DNA of 9,503 nt from Actinomycetota bacterium. Its GTDB lineage: Bacteria > Actinomycetota > Thermoleophilia > Solirubrobacterales > Solirubrobacteraceae. The DNA lies in contig VAWY01000096.1 in assembly GCA_005888335.1 (NCBI GenBank), positions 1-9,503 of the forward strand, read 5' to 3'. Under the pieces are notes generated by a model, which worked only from the letters and a program-made list of their open reading frames with translations, was not told the origin of the DNA and searched no databases. Below are positions 5,756 to 9,503 of the stretch, one piece after another (position 1 is the first letter of the stretch; the number at the start of each line of letters is the position of its first letter). The position numbers were made by a program, and so were the translations under genes.

Positions 5756-6411
5756 CCGTCCTTGCCGTCGCCTCCGCGCTGACGGCCTCCAGCAACGCTT
5801 CGAACTTCAGCGCGAAGGTGACGAACCCGTACTTCCCGCTGCCGATGGGGACGACGCTGACCTACCGCGGCAGCGACGAAGGCAAGCCCACGCGGGAAGT
5901 CCTCACGATCACCCACCGCGTCAAGACGATCGTGGGCGCGCCGTGCGTCGTCCTGCGCGACAAGGTCTACAAGGGGGGCCACCTCGAGGAGGACACGACC
6001 GACTGGTACAGCCAGGCCAAGGACGGCACGGTCTGGTACTTCGGGGAGGCCACGCGCACGCTCGACAGCAAGGGCCGGACGGTCAGCCGCGAGGGCTCGT
6101 GGCAGGCCGGCGTCCGCGGCGCGAAGCAGGGCATCTTCATGCCCGCCCACCCGAAGGTCGGCCAGAGCTTCCAGCAGGAGTTCTACAAGGGCCACGCCGA
6201 GGACCACTTCCGCATCGTCGACCTGCGCGGCTCGGTCAAGGTCCCGTTCCGCAGCTTCACGAACGTGATGATCACGCGCGAGACGACCCCGCTCGAGCCC
6301 GGCGTCGTCGACGCCAAGTGGTACGCGCGCGGCTTCGGCACCGTGCGCGAGAAGACGCTCAAGGGCGGCAGCGAGACGAACGAGTTGGTGGCGGTGACGC
6401 GCGGCGGCTAG
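5743..6411 (+). CDS. Probable exported protein of unknown function
   Basis: The 222-residue protein begins with a short hydrophobic stretch (MLGMTVLAVASALTASSNA) that resembles a signal peptide without the usual basic n-region. The mature part is soluble, beta-rich in appearance and full of aromatic residues: NPYFPLPMGTTLTY near the start, a DWYSQAKDGTVWYFGEATR segment, IFMPAHPKVGQSFQQEFYKGHAED in two blocks, and TPLEPGVVDAKWYARGFGTVRE near the end. I have an impression of similar secreted actinobacterial proteins but no function. Two starts compete: ATG 5743, behind TACGGT, and ATG 5752, which forms an ATGA 4-nt overlap with the oxygenase stop and has AGGA 8 nt upstream. Either way it overlaps the oxygenase gene and is probably co-transcribed. 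One cysteine is present. Its stop interlocks with that of the CDGSH gene. Confidence 0.75.
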   Translation: MLGMTVLAVASALTASSNASNFSAKVTNPYFPLPMGTTLTYRGSDEGKPTREVLTITHRVKTIVGAPCVVLRDKVYKGGHLEEDTTDWYSQAKDGTVWYFGEATRTLDSKGRTVSREGSWQAGVRGAKQGIFMPAHPKVGQSFQQEFYKGHAEDHFRIVDLRGSVKVPFRSFTNVMITRETTPLEPGVVDAKWYARGFGTVREKTLKGGSETNELVAVTRGG

Positions 6412-6623
6412 GGCCGGTTCTCGGCGCCGCTCGGCGCGCGGAAGCGGACGAGCTTGTGGGTGCCGTCGCAGAACGGTCGGATCCGCGAGCGCCCGCAGCG
6501 GCACAACGCGACCGTCTCGCGCCCGACCTCGATCGCGTTGCCGTCCTGGTCGCGCAGCGCGAACGGCCCGCGGACGAGCAGCGGGCCGTCGCGGTAGGGG
6601 GTGATGACGACGTCGTCGTTCAC
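6408..6623 (-). CDS. CDGSH iron-sulfur domain protein
   Basis: This 71-residue protein is a single CDGSH domain. The motif CRCGRSRIRPFCDGTH at residues 41-56 matches the family pattern C-X-C-X2-S/T-X3-P-X-C-D-G-S/A/T-H exactly, with predicted 2Fe-2S ligands C41, C43, C52 and H56; Thr replaces the Ser of the name-giving motif, an allowed variant. The N-terminal half (YRDGPLLVRGPFALRDQDGN) is the conserved lead-in seen in bacterial short CDGSH proteins. It has no transmembrane anchor, so it is cytosolic, and likely moves electrons or iron-sulfur clusters. The start is the GTG at 6623, 41 nt from the divergent fetA-like gene, which hints at shared control with iron export. The gene converges on the exported protein gene with a 4-bp stop overlap. 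Confidence 0.92.
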   Translation of the reverse strand: MNDDVVITPYRDGPLLVRGPFALRDQDGNAIEVGRETVALCRCGRSRIRPFCDGTHKLVRFRAPSGAENRP

Positions 6624-6629
6624 GGCGGC

Positions 6630-6635
6630 TGCCTA
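6630..6635 (-). promoter_or_regulatory. Candidate -10-like element (TAGGCA) of the CDGSH gene
   Basis: On the minus strand TAGGCA ends 6 nt before the GTG at 6623. It departs from TANNNT at the last base, so support is weak, but the spacing agrees with the other starts in the window. Confidence 0.3.
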
Positions 6636-6651
6636 CCCGCGCGCGATCGGC

Positions 6652-6657
6652 TAGACA
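6652..6657 (+). promoter_or_regulatory. Candidate -10-like element (TAGACA) of the fetAB-like operon
   Basis: TAGACA ends 7 nt before the GTG at 6665. As with TAGGCA on the other strand, the final T is missing. The two hexamers face away from each other in a 41-bp divergent region, leaving no space for separate regulatory sites. Confidence 0.3.
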
Positions 6658-6664
6658 CCGTCGC

Positions 6665-7279
6665 GTGCTCTTCTCGCTGCAGGACGTCTCCGTGGACCGC
6701 GGCGGCCGGCCGGTGCTGCGCGACCTGAGCCTCGAGATCCCCGAGGGCGCCACCGCGATCGTCGGGCCGTCGGGGGTCGGCAAGTCGACGCTGCTGCGGC
6801 TGCTCAACCGGCTCGCCGATCCCGACGCCGGCGCCGTGTACTACCGGAGGCGCGATGTGTGCTCGCTGGATCCGCTCGCGCTGCGCCGGGAGGTCGCGCT
6901 CGTGCCGCAGCTGCCCGCGCTGCTGCCCGGCACGGTCGCGGACAATCTGCGCTTCGCCGCGCGCCTGGCTGGGCGCGACGTCGACGGCGAGGTGCTGGAC
7001 CGCGTGGGCCTGGATGCGTCGTTCGCCGACCGGATCGCCACGCGGCTGTCGGTCGGCGAGCAGCAGCGCGCGATGCTCGCCCGAACGCTGGTCCAGCAGC
7101 CGAGCGTGCTCCTGCTCGACGAGCCGACGTCGGCGCTGGACCCGGACGCGCGCGACGCGGTCGAGGCCACGCTGCGGCGCCTGCGCGCCGAGCTCGGCCT
7201 GGCGACCGTGCTGGTCACCCACGACCCTGCGCAGGCCGAGCGCCTGGCCGACCGCGCGGTGAGGCTGGAAGCTCCGTGA
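6665..7279 (+). CDS. fetA: ABC transporter ATP-binding protein, FetA-like
   Basis: The 204-residue ATPase has every ABC motif: Walker A GPSGVGKST at 34-42, Q-loop Q82 (LVPQLPALLPGTVADNL), signature LSVGEQQR at 128-135, Walker B LLLDEP at 149-154 with catalytic E153, D-loop SALD at 156-159, and switch H186 (VTHD). Its short length and its partner permease, which overlaps by 4 nt, identify it as the FetA/YbbL type that powers iron export and protects against oxidative stress in E. coli; plant STAR1 is a related aluminium-tolerance ATPase. The GTG at 6665 is the first start after the divergent promoter region and gives the expected MLFSLQDVSVDRGG opening. The ATPase call is certain. The iron role rests on the neighbour. 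Confidence 0.9.
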   Translation: MLFSLQDVSVDRGGRPVLRDLSLEIPEGATAIVGPSGVGKSTLLRLLNRLADPDAGAVYYRRRDVCSLDPLALRREVALVPQLPALLPGTVADNLRFAARLAGRDVDGEVLDRVGLDASFADRIATRLSVGEQQRAMLARTLVQQPSVLLLDEPTSALDPDARDAVEATLRRLRAELGLATVLVTHDPAQAERLADRAVRLEAP

Positions 7280-8061
7280 GCACGAGCATCCACGTGACGC
7301 TCGGCGAGGTCGCCGCGGCGCTCGGCCTCGTGGCCGTCGCGCTCGCCGTCTCGCTGTGGCAGCGCAGCGGTGTGGAGGGCGACATCGGCGTCGCCGTCGC
7401 GCGCTCCTTCGTGCAGCTCACCGCGATCGGCTACGTCGTCAAGCTCGTCTTCGATACCGACTCGCTCGCGCTCGTCGTCGCGCTGATCAGCGCCATGGCG
7501 CTGATGGGCGCGTTCACCGCCCGCGGGCGGGCGAGGCGGGTGCCCGGCGCGTTCTGGCCGCTGCTCGTCGCGCTGGCGGTCGCGGGCGCCGCGACACTCG
7601 GGCTTGTCGTCGCGCTCGGCGTCTTCCCCGCGACGCCGCGCTACCTGGTGCCCGTCGGCGGCATGATCATCGGCAACGCGATGACGTCGGCGGCCGTGGC
7701 CCTCAACCGGCTCGGCGACGACGTCGCCGCGGCCGCGCGCGAGATCGAGGCGACGCTGGCGCTGGGCGCGACCGCATCACTCGCCGTCCGGCCGCTGGTG
7801 CGCCGCAGCCTGCGCTCCGCCGTCATCCCGCTCGTCGACCAGACCAAGACGACCGGGCTGATCGCCTTCCCCGGCACGATGGTCGGCATGCTGCTCGCCG
7901 GCGCCGCGCCCGTCGATGCGGTCCGCCTCCAGCTCGTCCTGCTCTACGTCCTGCTCGGCGGCGTCTCGCTCGCGGCACTCGTCGCCGTCATGCTCGCGCA
8001 CCGCTCGTTCTTCACGCCCGCGCACCAGCTGCGCGAGCTGCCCGAGCGCGCCGAGCTCTAG
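7276..8061 (+). CDS. fetB: FetB/UPF0014 family iron-export-type ABC permease
   Basis: The 261-residue polytopic membrane protein has about seven hydrophobic segments and the UPF0014 hallmarks: LVPVGGMIIGNAM near 124-136 and IPLVDQTKTTGLIAFPGTM at 184-202, followed by a gated AGAAPVDAVRLQL stretch. E. coli FetB is 259 residues, so length fits. Together with FetA it would export iron (or a related metal) and lower the labile pool under oxidative stress; plant STAR2/ALS3 are homologues linked to aluminium tolerance. The GTG at 7276 overlaps the FetA stop as GTGA, a classic sign of translational coupling, with GGAAG just upstream. Two-gene operons of this kind are the usual arrangement. The gene converges on the UspA-like gene, sharing CTAG. 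Metal specificity is not visible in the sequence. Confidence 0.92.
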   Translation: MSTSIHVTLGEVAAALGLVAVALAVSLWQRSGVEGDIGVAVARSFVQLTAIGYVVKLVFDTDSLALVVALISAMALMGAFTARGRARRVPGAFWPLLVALAVAGAATLGLVVALGVFPATPRYLVPVGGMIIGNAMTSAAVALNRLGDDVAAAAREIEATLALGATASLAVRPLVRRSLRSAVIPLVDQTKTTGLIAFPGTMVGMLLAGAAPVDAVRLQLVLLYVLLGGVSLAALVAVMLAHRSFFTPAHQLRELPERAEL

Positions 8062-8492
8062 GCGGAGGTCGCCGCGCCTTCGCCCGCCGTGATCGTCGTC
8101 ACCGGCAGGCCGAGCCCGGCGACCTTGTGCGGCAGGTCGAGGCGCAGCCAGCGCGACACCCGCGCGGGCAGCGTCGAGATGATGATCTCGTCGTAGCCGT
8201 CGATGTTGATCGCGTCCTGGATCGCGTTCATCGGGTTGGGGTCGCCGATCTTGCCCGCGACCGGGCCGCCGGCGGCCTGCTCGAGCAGCGGCACCGCCAG
8301 GGCGAGGACATCGCGCGCCTCGTCCTCGGGCTGGTCCTCGGGGTCCATCACCTTGGCCAGGCCGCCGACCGTGTTGGGCACCAGCAGCGTGAAGTTGCAC
8401 GGACCGCGGGCGGCGCGCTCGCGGACGGCTTCGATGAGCGCGGGCGTCGCCGCGGTCTTGTGCGCGACGACCAGGACGCGAGTGGGCTCCAT
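8058..8492 (-). CDS. UspA-like alpha/beta protein, unknown function
   Basis: The 144-residue protein starts with a beta strand and loop, TRVLVVAHKTAATPALIEAV (4-23), then a second strand FTLLVPN (34-40), a helix around 57-74, and the conserved-looking block GDPNPMNAIQDAINIDGYDEI (83-103) with STLPARVSRWLRLDLPHKV (106-124) and a final strand LPVTTI (129-134). The order resembles universal stress protein/HUP Rossmann-like folds, though the typical ATP-binding G-X2-G-X9-G-S/T pattern is not evident, so nucleotide binding is doubtful. ATG 8492 is preferred over GTG 8510 because it starts directly at the first strand. It follows the tetR stop by 21 nt on the same strand, so it is probably in the tetR operon and under the same operator. 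The true function is unknown. Confidence 0.78.
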   Translation of the reverse strand: MEPTRVLVVAHKTAATPALIEAVRERAARGPCNFTLLVPNTVGGLAKVMDPEDQPEDEARDVLALAVPLLEQAAGGPVAGKIGDPNPMNAIQDAINIDGYDEIIISTLPARVSRWLRLDLPHKVAGLGLPVTTITAGEGAATSA

Positions 8493-8513
8493 GGGCGCGG
8501 AGTCTCGCACGCG

Positions 8514-9125
8514 CTAGGAGCGGGCGTTGCGCTGCAGGTCGCCGAACAGCAGGTCGAAGAGCTCGGGATAGGCGTCGAGCGAGACGGCCCGCGGATCGAC
8601 GAAGTGCTGCAGCGCGAGCCCGACGTCGAGGGCGATGAACGCGCTGGCGAGGTCGCGCGGGTCGGCCGGCGGCTCGCGCCCGGCCTCGGCGTAGGCACGG
8701 GCGATCTGCTCGGCGCCCAGCCTCCGCGTCTCGCTCCAGAAGCCCGCCGCCAGCCGGCGCGTGGCGTCGTCGCGCCCGGCGTGGGCGAGCACCTCGAGCC
8801 AGAGGCGAAACAGCCAGCGCCCCTCCGCGCCGCGGATCAGCCTGGACGCCCGCGCGCCGATCTCGCGAGGTTCCACGCCGGCGCTCTCGCGGGCCATTGC
8901 GCGATAACGCGCGAAGGCGCGCTCCTGGAGCAGCTCGACGAAGAGCTCCTCCTTGCTGGCGAAGTTCGAGTAGAAGGCGCCGCGCGTGAAGCCCGCCTCG
9001 GCGGCGATCGCCTCGACGCTCGCGCCGGCGAACCCGCGCTCGACGAACACGCGCGCGGCGGCGTCGAGGAGCGCGGCGCGCGTCTGCGCGCGCCTTTCGG
9101 CACGGGTGAGCCGGACGGTGGCCAC
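8514..9125 (-). CDS. TetR/AcrR family transcriptional regulator
   Basis: The 203-residue protein has the standard TetR architecture. The N-terminal DNA-binding domain starts RAERRAQTRAALLDAAARVF (8-27), continues ERGFAGASVEAIAAEAGFTRG (29-49) and ends AFYSNFASKEELF (50-62), giving a helix-turn-helix at about 38-57. The C-terminal 140 residues are helical and variable, forming the ligand and dimer domain; the ligand cannot be read from sequence. The GTG at 9125 is chosen because it starts just before the conserved domain and gives the usual length; frame upstream runs through the operator. The gene is divergent from the membrane protein gene, 36 nt away, and a strong palindrome in between covers both promoters. 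The downstream UspA-like gene is probably co-transcribed. Autorepression is likely. Confidence 0.93.
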   Translation of the reverse strand: MATVRLTRAERRAQTRAALLDAAARVFVERGFAGASVEAIAAEAGFTRGAFYSNFASKEELFVELLQERAFARYRAMARESAGVEPREIGARASRLIRGAEGRWLFRLWLEVLAHAGRDDATRRLAAGFWSETRRLGAEQIARAYAEAGREPPADPRDLASAFIALDVGLALQHFVDPRAVSLDAYPELFDLLFGDLQRNARS

Positions 9126-9131
9126 TTGGAT
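9126..9131 (+). promoter_or_regulatory. Possible -35 element (TTGGAT) of the 9162 gene
   Basis: TTGGAT shares the TTG of the sigma70-type -35 and is exactly 17 bp before the TACACT hexamer. It lies directly next to the tetR start codon. Confidence 0.4.
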
Positions 9132-9136
9132 ATGGA

Positions 9137-9142
9137 ACTGTA
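9137..9142 (-). promoter_or_regulatory. Candidate -10 element (TACAGT) of tetR, inside the operator
   Basis: On the minus strand TACAGT matches TANNNT and is followed by 11 nt and the GTG at 9125, giving a leader of only a few bases. A GTCACA at 18-bp distance upstream could serve as -35. It lies in the left arm of the palindrome. Confidence 0.5.
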
Positions 9143-9148
9143 TCCGGA

Positions 9149-9154
9149 TACACT
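9149..9154 (+). promoter_or_regulatory. Candidate -10 element (TACACT) of the 9162 gene, inside the operator
   Basis: TACACT matches TANNNT, has TTGGAT 17 bp upstream, and ends 7 nt before the GTG at 9162, predicting a leaderless message. It lies in the right arm of the palindrome. Confidence 0.55.
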
Positions 9155-9161
9155 TCTGTAT

Positions 9162-9503
9162 GTGACTGTTCGGGCCAAGCGTGTGGCCCTGGTCGCGGCC
9201 ATGGGCCTTGTGACCCTCAACGTCTGGACGGGGGCGCCGCTGTTCGCGCTGTGGGTGGGCTCGCGGCTCGTGCAGGAGCATGGCCGGCTGACGATGGCGG
9301 CCGCCGGCGCGATCATCGTCACCCTCGGCGCGACCGCCTTCGGACTCCTGCGCCTGCTCGGCGTGCTGACCGCCCGCTATGACGAGGTCACCGGCCGCCC
9401 GCCGCCGCCGCGCCAGCAGGCGCCGTGGCTGCGGAGTCTGCGCGGCGAGCGCCCGCACGCGCACGACGCCGAGCACCGCCTGCGGCCCGTCGACTACGTC
9501 GTC
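9162..9503 (+). CDS. Small membrane protein of unknown function (3' end outside window)
   Basis: The reading frame is open from the GTG at 9162 to the window edge, 114 codons, and continues beyond. It starts VTVRAKRVALVAAMGLVTLN and has two clear membrane helices, about 8-33 and 45-70, separated by a short charged turn (SRLVQEHGRLT), followed by a hydrophilic part with a Pro run (GRPPPPRQQAP) and many His/Arg residues. I do not recognise a family; the two-helix hairpin with a cytosolic tail resembles many small actinobacterial membrane proteins. The start is set by the promoter: TACACT ends 7 nt upstream and no other start lies between. Its position, divergent from tetR across a shared operator, makes it the most likely target of that regulator. 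Confidence 0.75.
   Translation, partial: MTVRAKRVALVAAMGLVTLNVWTGAPLFALWVGSRLVQEHGRLTMAAAGAIIVTLGATAFGLLRLLGVLTARYDEVTGRPPPPRQQAPWLRSLRGERPHAHDAEHRLRPVDYVV

Larger units (their letters stand above)
9135..9156. promoter_or_regulatory. Palindromic operator, probably bound by the adjacent TetR protein
   Basis: The core GTATCCGGATAC (9140-9151) is a perfect palindrome and extends to 14 bp with T9139/A9152. Beyond one mismatch (9138/9153) three further pairs match, GAA against TTC, giving a 22-bp site with 20 of 22 bases symmetric. Length and symmetry are typical of TetR-family operators. It lies between tetR and the divergent gene, and its two arms contain the -10 hexamers of both. Binding would therefore block both promoters. 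Confidence 0.8.

Noticed and set aside
6624..6664. Possible metal-regulator (Fur/DtxR-like) site between the CDGSH gene and fetA
   Set aside because: The 41-bp region has no AT-rich inverted repeat resembling known Fur or DtxR boxes.
8056..8063. Terminator between fetB and the UspA-like gene
   Set aside because: The two stop codons overlap in 4 bp and no stem-loop with a T-run is visible on either strand.

Overview
This is a very GC-rich, tightly packed chromosomal window from an actinobacterium. Codon use, the many GTG/TTG starts, promoter spacing and gene types fit Thermoleophilia/Solirubrobacterales-like soil bacteria; this taxonomic guess is inference. I call fourteen protein genes, two of them cut by the window edges. 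There is no rRNA, tRNA, IS element, CRISPR array or phage gene, and no gene-free stretch above 300 bases (the longest gap is 90).

Layout. 1-653 (-): four-repeat DUF347/COG4705 membrane protein, C-terminus missing. 744-1667 (-): class I methyltransferase with an N-terminal Cys4 zinc-ribbon-like segment. 1757-2905 (+): a 70-residue unknown protein and a six-helix membrane protein with a basic tail. 2902-3555 (-): small HemK-like NPPY methyltransferase. 3580-5755 (+): an EgtA/YbdK-type glutamate-cysteine ligase family protein followed after 10 nt by a haem-oxygenase-like diiron enzyme. 5743-6411 (+): a probably exported protein of unknown function. 6408-6623 (-): a CDGSH iron-sulfur protein. 6665-8061 (+): a FetA/FetB iron-export-type ABC transporter. 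8058-9125 (-): a TetR regulator followed by a UspA-like protein. 9162-9503 (+): a divergent small membrane protein, cut by the window end.

How the genes may work together. The right half has an iron/redox theme: a predicted diiron oxygenase, a 2Fe-2S CDGSH protein and a FetAB-like exporter lie within about 3.4 kb, next to a ligase of the family that makes gamma-glutamylcysteine-type amides. The most interesting unit is the ligase-oxygenase pair. The oxygenase keeps seven candidate metal ligands whose spacing matches what I recall for the N-oxygenase SznF, so the pair could build and then oxidise a small amide or amino-acid derivative. This is inference. At the right edge, a near-perfect palindrome contains the -10 elements of both tetR and the divergent membrane gene, which makes autoregulation and co-control very likely.

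Architecture. Two patterns recur. Most transcription-unit starts carry a TANNNT-like hexamer only 6-11 nt before the start codon, suggesting leaderless or nearly leaderless mRNAs. All three convergent gene pairs share a 4-bp overlap in which the two stop codons interlock (TTAG or CTAG), leaving no room for intergenic terminators.
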